Source of the DNA: Rhodococcus tibetensis
GTDB taxonomy: Bacteria > Actinomycetota > Actinomycetes > Mycobacteriales > Mycobacteriaceae
Length of the DNA stretch: 60,458 nt
Direction: 5' to 3'
Assembly (NCBI RefSeq): GCF_024438035.1
Contig: NZ_JANFQF010000029.1
Coordinates: 1 to 60,458, forward strand
Shown piece by piece: positions 8,180-18,461 of this stretch. The translations under genes and the position numbers were made by a program. How positions within the stretch are numbered: position 1 is the first letter of the stretch; each line of letters begins with the position of its first letter. The notes below the pieces were generated by a model that had not been told where the DNA came from, did no database searches, and saw nothing but the letters and a program-made list of their open reading frames with translations.

Positions 8180-10483
8180 ATGGCTCTGAAAGCCGCCCCC
8201 GAGCCCGAGGTCGAATATCTGAGGACGGACCCCGATCTGCCACCAGTGGGAGTCGTAGACCGCACCACGATTTCCCCGACGGCACGGATCGTCTTCATCG
8301 TCCTCGGCATTGTCGGCGGCATCGCCTGGGCCATGATCGCGTTCGTCCGCGGTGAAGACATCAGTGCCGTGTGGTTCGTGGTCGCAGCCGTCTGCACCTA
8401 CCTCATCGCCTACCGCTTCTACGCACGGCTGATCGAGCGCAAACTCGTCCAACCCCGTGACGACCGGGCCACCCCCGCCGAGATCCTGGAGAACGGCAAG
8501 GACTACATGCCGACGGACCGGCGGGTGCTGTTCGGCCACCACTTCGCCGCCATCGCCGGCGCAGGCCCTCTCGTCGGCCCCGTCCTCGCCGCGCAGATGG
8601 GCTACCTGCCCGGCACCCTGTGGATCATCATCGGCGTCGTCTTCGCAGGAGCCGTCCAGGATTTCCTCGTCCTGTGGATCTCGACGAAACGCCGTGGACG
8701 CAGCCTCGGTCAGATGGCCCGGGACGAACTCGGCGTGGTCGGTGGTGTCGCCGCCATGATCGGCGTCTTCGTCATCATGATCATTCTCATCGCCGTCCTG
8801 GCGCTGGTCGTCGTCAACGCGCTCGCCGAAAGCCCGTGGGGTGTCTTCTCCATTGCGATGACCATCCCGATCGCCCTCTTCATGGGCGTCTACCTGCGGT
8901 ATCTCCGTCCCGGCAAGGTCGCGGAGGTGTCGCTGATCGGCGTCGTGCTGCTGCTGCTCGCCATCGTGTCCGGCGGTTGGGTCGCCGACACCGGCTGGGG
9001 CGCCGACTGGTTCACGCTCTCCAAGGTCACCATCGCCTGGCTGATACTCGCCTACGGTTTCGCCGCATCCGTCCTGCCCGTGTGGCTGCTACTGGCCCCC
9101 CGCGACTACCTGTCGACGTTCATGAAGATCGGCACGATCATCCTGCTGGCCGTCGGAATCCTGGTCGCGCAGCCCACCATCAAGATGCCGGATGTCACCA
9201 CGTTCGCCATCGAGGGCAACGGCCCCGCCTTCGCGGGCTCGCTGTTCCCGTTCCTGTTCATCACGATCGCGTGCGGCGCGCTGTCCGGTTTCCACGCCCT
9301 CATCTCCTCCGGCACCACGCCCAAGCTGCTGGCGAAGGAAAAGCAGATGCGGCTGATCGGCTACGGCGGCATGCTCACCGAGTCGTTCGTAGCCATCATG
9401 GCGCTCGTCACGGCCTGCATCATCGACCAGCACCTGTACTTCGTGCTCAATGCCCCGTCCACCCTCACCGGCGGAACCCCGGAAACTGCAGCCGATTACG
9501 TGAACGGGCTCGGACTGACCAGTCCTGACATCTCACCCGGTACCATCTCCGAAGCCGCCGAGAACGTCGGCGAGGAATCGATCATCTCCCGCACCGGTGG
9601 CGCACCCACACTCGCCTTCGGCATGTCGGAAGTGCTCAGTCAGTTCCTCGGCGGCGCAGCCCTGAAGTCGTTCTGGTATCACTTCGCCATCATGTTCGAG
9701 GCGCTGTTCATCCTCACCACCGTCGACGCAGGCACTCGTGTCGCCCGGTTCATGCTCTCCGATTCCCTGGGCAACTTCGGTGGCCCGGCCCGCAAGTTCA
9801 AGGATCCGTCGTGGCGCGTCGGAGCATGGGTCTGCTCGCTGGCGGTCGTCGGACTCTGGGGCGCCATCCTGCTGATGGGCGTCACCGACCCGCTCGGCGG
9901 AATCAATACCCTTTTCCCGCTCTTCGGCATCGCGAACCAGCTGCTCGCCGCAATCGCCCTGACCGTGGTCCTCGCCGTCGTCATGAAGAAGGGCCTCTTC
10001 AAGTGGGCGTGGATTCCCGGGGTGCCGCTCGTCTGGGACCTGATCGTCACGATGACCGCATCGTGGCAGAAGATCTTCTCCGGCAACACGTCCATCGGCT
10101 ACTGGTCCCAGCACGCTGCTTTCAAAGATGCCAAGGAAGCCGGCAAGACCAGCTTCGGTTCCGCGAAGACCCCGGACGCCATCGACGCGGTCATCCGCAA
10201 CACGTTCATCCAGGGAACGCTGTCGATCGTGTTCGCCGGACTCGTCCTCGTCGTGGTGGCGGCCGGACTGATCGTGTGCATCAGAGCGTTCCGGGCGGGT
10301 GGACTGCCGACCACCGAGTCACCCGAGCAACCGTCGAAGATCTTCGCACCTGCCGGGTTCGTCCCCACCGCCGCCGAGAAGGAACTCGACAAGGAATGGA
10401 ACGAACTCATCGCGTCGGGCGTCGTGCGCGCACCCGGTGCCGCGCACACCCACACGGACAGGGCACATCACCATGATGAATAG
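8180..10483 (+). CDS. cstA: CstA-family carbon starvation/peptide (pyruvate) transporter
   Basis: 767 residues with about 16-18 hydrophobic segments, starting after a ~50-residue cytosolic N-terminus. Family-typical stretches include GHHFAAIAGAGPLVGP and a conserved DAGTRVARF. The ATG at 8180 is preceded by GAAAGGAG seven bases upstream, better than the in-frame ATG at 8114. CstA proteins import peptides or pyruvate when carbon is short. The last codons overlap the small ybdD-type gene, the usual partner. The ~230 bp upstream, between divergent genes, should carry the promoter; I see no certain boxes. Confidence 0.95.
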   Translation: MALKAAPEPEVEYLRTDPDLPPVGVVDRTTISPTARIVFIVLGIVGGIAWAMIAFVRGEDISAVWFVVAAVCTYLIAYRFYARLIERKLVQPRDDRATPAEILENGKDYMPTDRRVLFGHHFAAIAGAGPLVGPVLAAQMGYLPGTLWIIIGVVFAGAVQDFLVLWISTKRRGRSLGQMARDELGVVGGVAAMIGVFVIMIILIAVLALVVVNALAESPWGVFSIAMTIPIALFMGVYLRYLRPGKVAEVSLIGVVLLLLAIVSGGWVADTGWGADWFTLSKVTIAWLILAYGFAASVLPVWLLLAPRDYLSTFMKIGTIILLAVGILVAQPTIKMPDVTTFAIEGNGPAFAGSLFPFLFITIACGALSGFHALISSGTTPKLLAKEKQMRLIGYGGMLTESFVAIMALVTACIIDQHLYFVLNAPSTLTGGTPETAADYVNGLGLTSPDISPGTISEAAENVGEESIISRTGGAPTLAFGMSEVLSQFLGGAALKSFWYHFAIMFEALFILTTVDAGTRVARFMLSDSLGNFGGPARKFKDPSWRVGAWVCSLAVVGLWGAILLMGVTDPLGGINTLFPLFGIANQLLAAIALTVVLAVVMKKGLFKWAWIPGVPLVWDLIVTMTASWQKIFSGNTSIGYWSQHAAFKDAKEAGKTSFGSAKTPDAIDAVIRNTFIQGTLSIVFAGLVLVVVAAGLIVCIRAFRAGGLPTTESPEQPSKIFAPAGFVPTAAEKELDKEWNELIASGVVRAPGAAHTHTDRAHHHDE

Positions 10484-10667
10484 GGTCGTCGGGGCCGTCC
10501 GAACCGCCTGGTGGTGGGCGGGGTCGCTGATGGGCGACCACGACTACAGCAGGTACGTCGAGCACCTTCGCCGGAACCATCCGGACGCCGAGGTGCCGAC
10601 CGAGCGCGAGTACTGGAAGGCGCGCTACGCGGACGCCGACGCGAATCCGGGTGCCCGCTGCTGCTGA
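10473..10667 (+). CDS. YbdD/YjiX-type small protein (DUF466), CstA partner
   Basis: 64 residues. It contains the family signature MGDHDYSRYVEHLRRNHP followed by PTEREYWKARY. The start (ATGATG at 10473/10476) lies inside the last codons of cstA, an 11-bp overlap that implies coupled translation. Proteins of this family sit next to CstA/BtsT transporters and are needed for or modulate transport; the mechanism is not visible here. Confidence 0.9.
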   Translation: MMNRVVGAVRTAWWWAGSLMGDHDYSRYVEHLRRNHPDAEVPTEREYWKARYADADANPGARCC

Positions 10668-10820
10668 CCTCACACGACGGCGCGGCGCGCTGTCAGTACG
10701 ATCGGCGGACGGAGAGTCGGCACACGTGGTCAGTGCGGTCACCGGTCCGCGTCAGCGCGGCACCGGGGCGGCACAGGAGCGATATGGCAGATACGTCTGC
10801 AAGACGAGGGAGGACCAACT

Positions 10821-12062
10821 GTGGCGGAGCAGGGAGCCCCGGCAGCGCCAGGGCAGGACATCACCAAACCCGACCGCGGGCATCTCATCGGACTCGGCGG
10901 GATGTGGCTGGCCAAGTGGTCGCTCGTTCTCGTCGCGATCGCGCTGGGCGCATTGTTGTTCGGGTGGATCATCGAGAAACTCTGGGTGATCGTCCTCCCC
11001 GTCCTGCTCGCGATCGTCGTGTGCACCGTGCTGTGGCCGCCGACGCGGGCGATGACCAAACGGGGCATGCCCTCGGCGGCGGCCGCCGCAACCACGCTCG
11101 TTCTGTTCATTGCGGTGCTCGCGGGCATCATCGCGGGCATCGTGCCCTCGGTGGTCAGCCAGGCTCCGGAGCTGGCCAACAAGGCCACCGAGGGCATCAA
11201 CCAGGTGCAGGACTGGTTGCAGGGCCCGCCGATCAACCTCAAGGACGATCAAATCGACGAGGGAATCCACACCATCGTCACCAAGGTCCAGGAAAGTGGA
11301 ACGGTCATCGCGTCCGGCGTGTTCACCGGCGTCAGCACCGCCAGCTCCCTGCTGATCACGCTCGGCCTGGTGCTGGTTCTGTCGTTCTTCTTCATCAAGG
11401 ACGGACCGCGCTTCCTCCCCTGGCTCCACTCCGTGAGCGGCGGCCGCGCCGGCCGTCACCTCGAAGTGGTGCTCAGCCGGATGTGGGAGACGCTCGGCGG
11501 GTTCATCCGAACGCAGGCACTCGTGAGCCTCATCGACGCGGTGTTCATCGGCGCGGGGCTGCTCATTCTCGGCGTACCCCTCGCACCGGTCCTCGCGATC
11601 CTGACGTTCATCGGTGGCTTCATCCCGATCGTCGGTGCGTTCGTCGCCGGCGCTCTCGCCGTCCTCGTCGCCTTGGTGGCCAACGGGCTCACCACCGCGG
11701 TGATCGTGCTGATCATCATCCTGGTGGTGCAGCAGATCGAAGGCAACGTGCTGCAGCCCGTCCTGCAGAGCAAGAGCATGAAACTACACGCGGTCGTGGT
11801 GCTGCTCGCCGTCACGGCGGGCGCCTCGGTGTTCGGCATCGTCGGCGCCTTCCTCGCGGTGCCTGCCGCCGCCGTGGCCGCCGTCGCGGTGCGCTACATC
11901 GGCGAACAGATCGACGAGAAGAGTGCCGAAGCCAACATCCCCGACGACGTCGCCGCCGACGAGGACATCGACGATGCCGAGCGGGAGGGTGTGACGATCG
12001 ACGAAGCCGCCGTCGCGCCCAAAGGTATCGCCCCCAAATCCATCACACCGAATGCCGGGTGA
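10821..12062 (+). CDS. AI-2E family transporter (PerM-like permease)
   Basis: 413 residues. Seven to eight hydrophobic segments: paired helices near the N-terminus, a periplasmic-type loop (~110-165), then a cluster including FIGGFIPIVGAFVAGA and LVVQQIEGNVLQPVL, both typical of the family. The tail of ~45 residues is acidic and probably cytosolic. GTG start at 10821 with GAGGGAGGA about seven bases upstream. It matches Rv1101c of M. tuberculosis in family and general location. Substrate unknown; the family name does not prove quorum-signal export. Confidence 0.9.
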   Translation: MAEQGAPAAPGQDITKPDRGHLIGLGGMWLAKWSLVLVAIALGALLFGWIIEKLWVIVLPVLLAIVVCTVLWPPTRAMTKRGMPSAAAAATTLVLFIAVLAGIIAGIVPSVVSQAPELANKATEGINQVQDWLQGPPINLKDDQIDEGIHTIVTKVQESGTVIASGVFTGVSTASSLLITLGLVLVLSFFFIKDGPRFLPWLHSVSGGRAGRHLEVVLSRMWETLGGFIRTQALVSLIDAVFIGAGLLILGVPLAPVLAILTFIGGFIPIVGAFVAGALAVLVALVANGLTTAVIVLIIILVVQQIEGNVLQPVLQSKSMKLHAVVVLLAVTAGASVFGIVGAFLAVPAAAVAAVAVRYIGEQIDEKSAEANIPDDVAADEDIDDAEREGVTIDEAAVAPKGIAPKSITPNAG

Positions 12063-12084
12063 TCGGCGCTCAACCCGCGATCAC
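12059..12084. terminator. Small hairpin at convergent gene ends
   Basis: Arms GTGATCG/CGATCAC flank a 12-nt loop and span the stop codons of the AI-2E permease (+) and sbcC (-), which are only 7 bp apart. There is no T-run, so terminator activity is a guess. Confidence 0.35.
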
Positions 12085-15051
12085 CTCGACCGTCGAACCG
12101 GTCCGGCCGCGAATCACGTGGAGTCGGCTGGGAATTCGCTGACGCATCTCGTCGACGTGGCTGACGATACCGACCACGCGACCCCCGTCCCGCAATTCGT
12201 CGAGCACGCCCATCACCGAATCGAGCGTGTCGGCGTCGAGCGTGCCGAACCCCTCGTCGATGAACATGGTGTCGAGGACGACGCCACCGGACTCCGCCGC
12301 GACCACGTCGGCGAGACCGAGCGCCAACGACAGCGACGCAAGAAACGACTCGCCGCCGGACAGTGTCTTCGCCGACCGAACAACGCCGGTGTAGTCGTCG
12401 CGGATGTCGAGTCCGAGGCCGCCACGACGACCACGCGGACCTGCCTCGTCGGTGTGCACGAACGAGTAACGTCCAGCAGACATCCGGCTCAGCCGGGCGG
12501 ACGCCGAGACCGCGACTTCCTCGAGCCGTGCCGCGAGAACGTAGGACCGCAGCGACATCTTCCGTGAGTTCTGACCACGGCCGGCGATCACCTCGGCGAG
12601 AGCAGCCAGTTCCTCGTGTTCCGCCTGCATCGGGGCGATTGCCGCGGCAGTTCTCTCGAGCTGACCGGCGTAACGCTCGAGATCGAGTAGCCGGCGTTCC
12701 GCCTCAGACGCTACTGCCACAGCGACGTTCACTGCCTCTGCCGCGGCGTCGTGCGCCTGCTGGGCAGACACCAGATCGACTGGCGGCGCATCGGCGACCG
12801 CGACGATCTCGGGATCGTCGAGGACCCGGCGTGCCCCGACCTCGGCATCACGGGCAGCCGTGAGAAGGGCGTCGATCTCGTCCTGCCGGGCGACGGAGCG
12901 CACCGCTGCCACCGCGGCGCTGGTTTCAGCGAATCCGGCTTCGCGAGAGAGCAATTCGGCCTTCGCCGCGAGTTCCCCAGCCGAAGCCTCTGCTACTGCC
13001 CCCTCGTCCCGCGCATCGAGCAGATCCGATGCGGCATCCGCCAGCACCTCGATGCGGGAGCGGCGGGCCGCGGGACTGCGGTCGTCATCTGCTGCCTCAC
13101 TCACCCGTGCCCGAATCTCCTCGAGTTGCGCCACTCCCGAGGTGATCTTCTCGGCGACGGTGGCAGCGTCGACCGCCAGATCATGCGAACGAGCGTGCAG
13201 CTGCGACTCGCGGTCGCGGAGTTCACCGAGATGCTGAGCCCGCGATGCGGCCCGCTCACCGAGTTCGGTCGCACGGTGTACCGCCGCCTCGGCGGCGGCG
13301 AGTTCTACGTCGAGTTCCGCTACATCACCGTCGCCGCAACGCTGGACCAGGACGTCGATTGCGCGTTCTGCCGTTGTCAGAGCCTCCACCGCGGTGTTCA
13401 CCTTCGCCGCGGCCTGCTGTTCCGCCGCGAGGGCCGAATCCTCATCGGCCTTGGTGACCAACAGCTCGGACGCTGCCGCCGGGGCGGGGTGCTCTACCGA
13501 ACCGCACACCTGACACGGTTCACCATCCTCGAGCGTGCTCGCGAGTTCGGCAGCCATGCCCAAGATCCGGCGCTGCAGCAGGGTGAGCCAGTGTTCCCGC
13601 GCATCTTGGTGTTCTTGCCGGGCGCCCAGCACGGCGCGTTCGAGTGCGCCGCGTCCCGCCCGGCACGTGCGGAGCTCGGCGGCCGCCGCTGCGGCGTCGG
13701 CCGCACGAGCGCGAACGTCCTCGAGCGCAGGCAAAGACACGCGAGCATTCTCGGCCTCGTCGAGAGCTCGTTCCGCGTCCCGGATGGCTCCGGGCAATTC
13801 CTCGCGTTCGCGGGAAAGCTCCGCACGAGTGTCGGCGAGTGCGAATTGCCGGGCGCGCAATCGGTCGAGTTCAGCGTCGAGCCGATCTGCAATTTCCGAC
13901 TCGGCGAGCACACCGTCGAGGCGGACGACGTCGTCGCGCCACGACCGGATACATGATCGAAGATGTTCACGCTCTTGATTGTTCGGCGGCCACGACAGTT
14001 GCTCGACCACCTCTGCACCGCCGGGCGTCGAACACAGCCGGTCTGCGATGGCGGCAACCCGCCGTGCCGCCATCGCGGCCTTGTCGCGGGCGGCGTCCGC
14101 TTCGCGGACGACGGCGGCCACCGGTTCGGCCCGCCGCGCTTCGGCGACTTCGGCCGCGAGAACCGCTCGCTCGGAAGCTCCGGCCTCGTATTCGGTGAGT
14201 TCGGCTTCTGCCTGGGCGCGCCGGTTCTGCAGCTCGACGATCCGGCGAGCCTCCGCCAAGGCATCACGGGTCCGGGCCGCGTCACACTTGACCCCCTCGA
14301 GCTCGTCGACGGCCACATCTCGGGTGGCGCGCGCTTCCTCTTCGAGTTTGTGCGCCCAGGTGACCGGATCGGCGTCCGCACCCCCCTCGATCCCGGCCGC
14401 CGTCGCCACCTTGGCGATCAACACGTCGATGGAACGCTGATGCTCGTCCAGGTCGTGAGCGCTCGTTCGCCGCCTGCTCAGGAACCACTCCTCCACCGTC
14501 CCGAACCTGGTGGTGTCGAACAACCGCTCGAGCAACTGTCCGCGCTCTTCATTGTCGGCACGCAGGAATCGGGCGAACTCACCTTGCGGGAGCAGCACGA
14601 CCTGAAAGAACTGGTCGGCGCTCATTCCCATCAACCGGCCGACTTCTTCGGCGATGTCGGGGATGCGGGACAGGTTCTCGCCCCGGCCGTCCAGCCACGT
14701 GAGAGTCGCTTTGGCGTTCTCCTTGATCGTTCCCGTACCGCGCCGCTTCGGGCGGTCGAATTCGGGACTGCGCACCAGTCGGAGGCGGCGGCCGGCGATG
14801 GTCGTCTCGAGTGTCACCGTCGGCACCGACCCTGCCGGAGCATGGTCGGAGAGCAGCCGCTTTCCGTCCTTCCGCGCGCCGGGAACAGTGCCGTAGAGCG
14901 CGAAGGCCACGGCGTCGAGGACCGTAGTCTTGCCCGCACCGGTATGACCGTGCAGCAGGAACAGGCCGTCGGCACCGAGTCGGTCGAAATCGACCTCGAC
15001 AGAATTCGCGAACGGCCCGAAGGCCTCGACCTCGAGTCGATGCAGCCTCAT
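12070..15051 (-). CDS. sbcC: Exonuclease subunit SbcC (Rad50-like ATPase)
   Basis: 993 residues. Walker A is GHTGAGKTTVLDAV near residue 34. Long alanine/glutamate-rich coiled coils flank a zinc-hook C-Q-V-C motif near the middle (coded around 13.5 kb). The C-terminus carries the ABC signature LSGGESFLASLSLALG and Walker B MFIDEGFGTLD. With SbcD it forms the Mre11-Rad50-type nuclease that opens hairpins and protein-blocked DNA ends. That activity matters in a genome with strong palindromes such as the triple-hairpin elements here. The ATG overlaps the sbcD stop by 4 bp. Confidence 0.96.
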   Translation of the reverse strand: MRLHRLEVEAFGPFANSVEVDFDRLGADGLFLLHGHTGAGKTTVLDAVAFALYGTVPGARKDGKRLLSDHAPAGSVPTVTLETTIAGRRLRLVRSPEFDRPKRRGTGTIKENAKATLTWLDGRGENLSRIPDIAEEVGRLMGMSADQFFQVVLLPQGEFARFLRADNEERGQLLERLFDTTRFGTVEEWFLSRRRTSAHDLDEHQRSIDVLIAKVATAAGIEGGADADPVTWAHKLEEEARATRDVAVDELEGVKCDAARTRDALAEARRIVELQNRRAQAEAELTEYEAGASERAVLAAEVAEARRAEPVAAVVREADAARDKAAMAARRVAAIADRLCSTPGGAEVVEQLSWPPNNQEREHLRSCIRSWRDDVVRLDGVLAESEIADRLDAELDRLRARQFALADTRAELSREREELPGAIRDAERALDEAENARVSLPALEDVRARAADAAAAAAELRTCRAGRGALERAVLGARQEHQDAREHWLTLLQRRILGMAAELASTLEDGEPCQVCGSVEHPAPAAASELLVTKADEDSALAAEQQAAAKVNTAVEALTTAERAIDVLVQRCGDGDVAELDVELAAAEAAVHRATELGERAASRAQHLGELRDRESQLHARSHDLAVDAATVAEKITSGVAQLEEIRARVSEAADDDRSPAARRSRIEVLADAASDLLDARDEGAVAEASAGELAAKAELLSREAGFAETSAAVAAVRSVARQDEIDALLTAARDAEVGARRVLDDPEIVAVADAPPVDLVSAQQAHDAAAEAVNVAVAVASEAERRLLDLERYAGQLERTAAAIAPMQAEHEELAALAEVIAGRGQNSRKMSLRSYVLAARLEEVAVSASARLSRMSAGRYSFVHTDEAGPRGRRGGLGLDIRDDYTGVVRSAKTLSGGESFLASLSLALGLADVVAAESGGVVLDTMFIDEGFGTLDADTLDSVMGVLDELRDGGRVVGIVSHVDEMRQRIPSRLHVIRGRTGSTVEVIAG

Positions 15052-16232
15052 GCCGTCTGTTCCAGCGAAACGACGCCGGCCGTGTCTTCCCCGGCACGGT
15101 CGGCGTAGCCGAGAGCAGCCTCCACGAGGCGTACTTCGCGCGGGGACGGCTCGCTGCGCACATCGGTCAGGAAGCTGCGGGTGATCTCCACGTCGCTACG
15201 CCCATGCACCTTCTCGCGGTACCGCAGATCCTCGGTGCCTGCCGGTCGCTGCCATTCGAGGTGGACGGCGAACGGAAAACGGGTCTGCAGGGAGCGCATG
15301 GCGTCCACGGGGCGTTGCGGATCGGTGAGGACCGCGGACACGTAGCAGTCCTCCGCGTCCTGGAAGTGCTCACGTTCGAGTAGCTCCGCCACAGTGCCGG
15401 TGAGTTGTCGCAGGCCGCGGACGACGGGCAGATCCACTCGCTCCACACGGCGGAGCCCGTCCGCAGCGAGGTCGACGAGAAAGACAGCCTTGCGGTGGGT
15501 GCGCTCACCGAAGGAGTACGGCAGCGGCGACCCCGAGTACCGGATGTGCTCCGTCAGCGTCTGCGGTGAGTGCAGATGGCCCAGCGCCACGTAATCGACG
15601 TCACCGAACGCCGACGCCGACACCGTCTCGACGCCGCCGACCGAGATGGAGCGTTCCGACCCTGTGGCCTCGGCCCCCACGACAAACGCGTGAGCCAACA
15701 CGACCGACCGCGTACCCGGCGCGTCGGCGATCCTGGCGCCGCGGTCTGCCCGCACCCGATCCATGGCCGCATCGAGAATCTCCGCGTGCGATCGGGCAGC
15801 GGGGACACCGAGCTGAGTTCGGGTGATCTCCGGTTCGAGATAGGGAATTCCGTAGAACGCGACCGGACCGTGCTCGTCCTCCAGCACTACCGGCGATGTG
15901 ATGCCGGCCACCGTGGTCATCAGGTGGAGACCGCCCGCACGGGAGAAGGCGGCGCCCGCGCCCAGTCGCGCGGCGGAGTCGTGATTACCGGAAGTTGCGA
16001 TGATGACCGCACCGGCGTCGCGGATCGCCTCGAAGCCGCGGTTGCACGCCGTGACGGCGTCCGCGCTGGGAATCGAGCGGTCGTACACGTCACCGGGAAC
16101 TACCACGACATCTACCGCGTGCTCGCGGACCAGCGCGGCGATCGAATCGAGCACCCGGGACTGATCGGCGAGCAGATCCACTCCGTGGAACGTGCGTCCG
16201 ATGTGCCAGTCCGACGTGTGCAGGATCCTCAT
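15048..16232 (-). CDS. sbcD: Exonuclease subunit SbcD (Mre11-like nuclease)
   Basis: 394 residues from the ATG at 16232, where the fold begins (MRILHTSDWHIG). Metallophosphoesterase motifs appear in order: DWH, GDVYDR, SGNHDS, and GHLH near residue 210. The C-terminal third is the DNA-capping region. It is the dimanganese nuclease of the SbcCD complex. Coupled to sbcC by an ATGA overlap. The frame is open further upstream, but that extension shows no domain. Confidence 0.96.
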   Translation of the reverse strand: MRILHTSDWHIGRTFHGVDLLADQSRVLDSIAALVREHAVDVVVVPGDVYDRSIPSADAVTACNRGFEAIRDAGAVIIATSGNHDSAARLGAGAAFSRAGGLHLMTTVAGITSPVVLEDEHGPVAFYGIPYLEPEITRTQLGVPAARSHAEILDAAMDRVRADRGARIADAPGTRSVVLAHAFVVGAEATGSERSISVGGVETVSASAFGDVDYVALGHLHSPQTLTEHIRYSGSPLPYSFGERTHRKAVFLVDLAADGLRRVERVDLPVVRGLRQLTGTVAELLEREHFQDAEDCYVSAVLTDPQRPVDAMRSLQTRFPFAVHLEWQRPAGTEDLRYREKVHGRSDVEITRSFLTDVRSEPSPREVRLVEAALGYADRAGEDTAGVVSLEQTA

Positions 16233-16429
16233 GTCTCGGACGGTAGAGCACGATGCCGACATCCTCGAACACCCCGACCGCGTGGCGCACGACCGATCAC
16301 CCGGCACCCGGACCCGTGGGCGATGTCGCCCCGCCGATTCGTGAGGAACCACACAAATACGGCGCGAGTCCGGTATCCGACCGGTCACGCCAACGGGGAT
16401 AGTCGACGTGTTGCCGCTACTGTCGTTGT

Positions 16430-17290
16430 GTGTCTGCAACCCAACGTGCTCGCTCCGGGGTGCCGCTCGACCGGCAGTCGATTGTCGGGTCGGTCCCCGG
16501 TCTCCCCTGGTGGGGTGTCATTCTTCTGGCCGTCGGCGTCACCTGTGTCGGGTTCGCGGCCGATGCGGCCGGGGGGCGCGAACTCACGGCAGCCTTCTCG
16601 ACGTTCTATTTCCTCGGCTGTGTCCTCGCCGTGCTGGCGGCCGGCAACCGGGCCCTCTTCACTGCGATCGTTCAACCACCGCTGATCCTGTTCGTCGGAG
16701 TACCGCTCGGCCAGAGCCTGATCGCGGACGAGAACAGCACCGCACTACGAGACCTTGCCATCAATGTCGCCTACCCGCTGGTCAACCGGTTCCCGATCAT
16801 GCTCGCCGCCACCGTCGCCGTCTTGGTGATCGGCGGCCTGCGGCTCTTCTTCCTGCAACAGCGGCGTACCGGGCCGGCCCGCGCGGCGGAACGTCGTCGC
16901 GCACCTCGCTCTGCGCGTGAGGGCACGCGCACTCGTCGGACCGCACCGGACGCCGAGCAGACGGCCACCAGAATGCGGCAGAAACGTACTGCGCGGGAGC
17001 ACCCTCGCTCGTCGGCGCGACGAGCCGACGCACCGCCCGCGCGCCGGTCGGCATCGTCGGGCCGCCCCACTCCCCCGCCGCCGGTATCCGACAGGATGGC
17101 GCAGGCACCCCGCGCAACCCAGGTACCGCGCAGCGCACAACCCTCGCGCTCCACCGAGACACCTCGATCGGCCCCGCAGCGGCCGACGGCACGCTACAGA
17201 CCGAGCACCGACGTGCCTGCTCACCCGATCCCTCAGGTGCGCTACCGGGACCGCTACGAACCGCCGTTCGAGACGGAGCAGCCCCGCTGA
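16430..17290 (+). CDS. DUF6542-type membrane protein with basic, proline-rich tail
   Basis: 286 residues, GTG start. Four hydrophobic segments lie within ~25-145 (for example WWGVILLAVGVTCVGF and IMLAATVAVLVIGGLRLFF). A ~140-residue arginine/proline/serine-rich tail follows and is likely disordered and cytosolic. It matches Rv1111c, the neighbour of ispH in mycobacteria, in layout and topology. Function unknown. It is convergent with ispH, 18 bp apart, with a GACCG-CTG-CGGTC mini-hairpin at the gene end. Confidence 0.85.
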   Translation: MSATQRARSGVPLDRQSIVGSVPGLPWWGVILLAVGVTCVGFAADAAGGRELTAAFSTFYFLGCVLAVLAAGNRALFTAIVQPPLILFVGVPLGQSLIADENSTALRDLAINVAYPLVNRFPIMLAATVAVLVIGGLRLFFLQQRRTGPARAAERRRAPRSAREGTRTRRTAPDAEQTATRMRQKRTAREHPRSSARRADAPPARRSASSGRPTPPPPVSDRMAQAPRATQVPRSAQPSRSTETPRSAPQRPTARYRPSTDVPAHPIPQVRYRDRYEPPFETEQPR

Positions 17291-17308
17291 CCGCTGCGGT
17301 CGAGGGGG

Positions 17309-18319
17309 TCAGTGCCGGGCGGCGCGAAGCTCCCGAGGCAGCGCGAAGACGAGCGTCTCGTTGGCCGTGGTGACCGACTGGACGTCGTGGAACCCGTGCT
17401 CGGCCAGCAGGTCGATCACCCCGCGCACGAGAATTTCCGGCACAGAGGCGCCGGAGGTGATGCCGACCGTGCGGACACCGTCGAGCCACGCCGGATCCAC
17501 CTCACGGGCGAAGTCGACGAGATACGACGCCTTCGCGCCGGCACCCAGAGCGACCTCGACAAGGCGCACGGAATTGGAAGAGTTGCGGGAGCCGACCACG
17601 ATCACCAGATCGCACTCGGGCGCCATCGCCTTGACCGCGACCTGACGGTTCTGAGTGGCGTAGCAAATGTCGTCGCTCGGCGGATCCTGCAGGTGGGGGA
17701 ACTTCTCACGCAGCCGTGCCACGGTCTGCATGGTCTCGTCGACGCTCAGCGTGGTCTGCGACAGCCAGATGACCTTCGACTCGTCGCGGACCGAGACGGC
17801 GTCCACCGAGTCCGGTCCGTCGACCAGCTGAACATGGTCGGGGGCCTCACCGGCCGTGCCCTCGACTTCCTCGTGGCCCTCGTGGCCGATGAGGAGGATG
17901 TCGTAGTCGTCGCGGGCGAACCGCTTCGCTTCCTGGTGGACCTTGGTGACCAGCGGACACGTCGCATCGATGGTGCGGAGGTTGCGGGCCGCGGCCGACT
18001 CGTGCACGGCCGGCGACACACCGTGCGCGGAAAAGACGAGCAACGCACCTTCGGGCACCTCGTCGGTTTCGTCGACGAAGATCACGCCGCGCTCGGTAAG
18101 CGTTTCCACCACGTGGCGGTTGTGCACGATTTCCTTGCGGACGTAGATCGGGGCGCCGTGCTTCTCCAGCGCCTTCTCGACCGTCTCGACAGCGCGGTCC
18201 ACGCCGGCGCAGTAACCGCGGGGTTCGGCAAGCAGCACTCGCTTCTCGCCGCTCGCGCGCGAGACTCCCGAATCTGCCGAACGTGTGATACCCACATTGA
18301 GTGGAACAGCCGAAGACAT
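17309..18319 (-). CDS. ispH: 4-hydroxy-3-methylbut-2-enyl diphosphate reductase IspH (LytB)
   Basis: 336 residues. The three cysteines that bind the iron-sulfur cluster are visible in GYCAGV, ATCPLV and ICYATQNRQ. The catalytic region has SQTTLS, and SRNSSNS binds diphosphate. This is the last enzyme of the MEP pathway, giving IPP and DMAPP for isoprenoids. The ATG at 18319 is where the conserved protein begins after a short variable leader. Divergent from the lipid-droplet-type gene, with ~140 bp between. Homologue of lytB2 (Rv1110). Confidence 0.96.
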   Translation of the reverse strand: MSSAVPLNVGITRSADSGVSRASGEKRVLLAEPRGYCAGVDRAVETVEKALEKHGAPIYVRKEIVHNRHVVETLTERGVIFVDETDEVPEGALLVFSAHGVSPAVHESAAARNLRTIDATCPLVTKVHQEAKRFARDDYDILLIGHEGHEEVEGTAGEAPDHVQLVDGPDSVDAVSVRDESKVIWLSQTTLSVDETMQTVARLREKFPHLQDPPSDDICYATQNRQVAVKAMAPECDLVIVVGSRNSSNSVRLVEVALGAGAKASYLVDFAREVDPAWLDGVRTVGITSGASVPEILVRGVIDLLAEHGFHDVQSVTTANETLVFALPRELRAARH

Positions 18320-18461
18320 GGTTCCAGCGTACGGGTCACCCCCCAGCGACGACACTTTCGCTGGGCCACGCAGGAGTACTGTGCGCGTCATCGAGTCGGA
18401 GTCGTCCACGCTGTGGGCACGTCGGCTACCCAAACGTGCCGATGTCAGGCAGGCTGTGAGC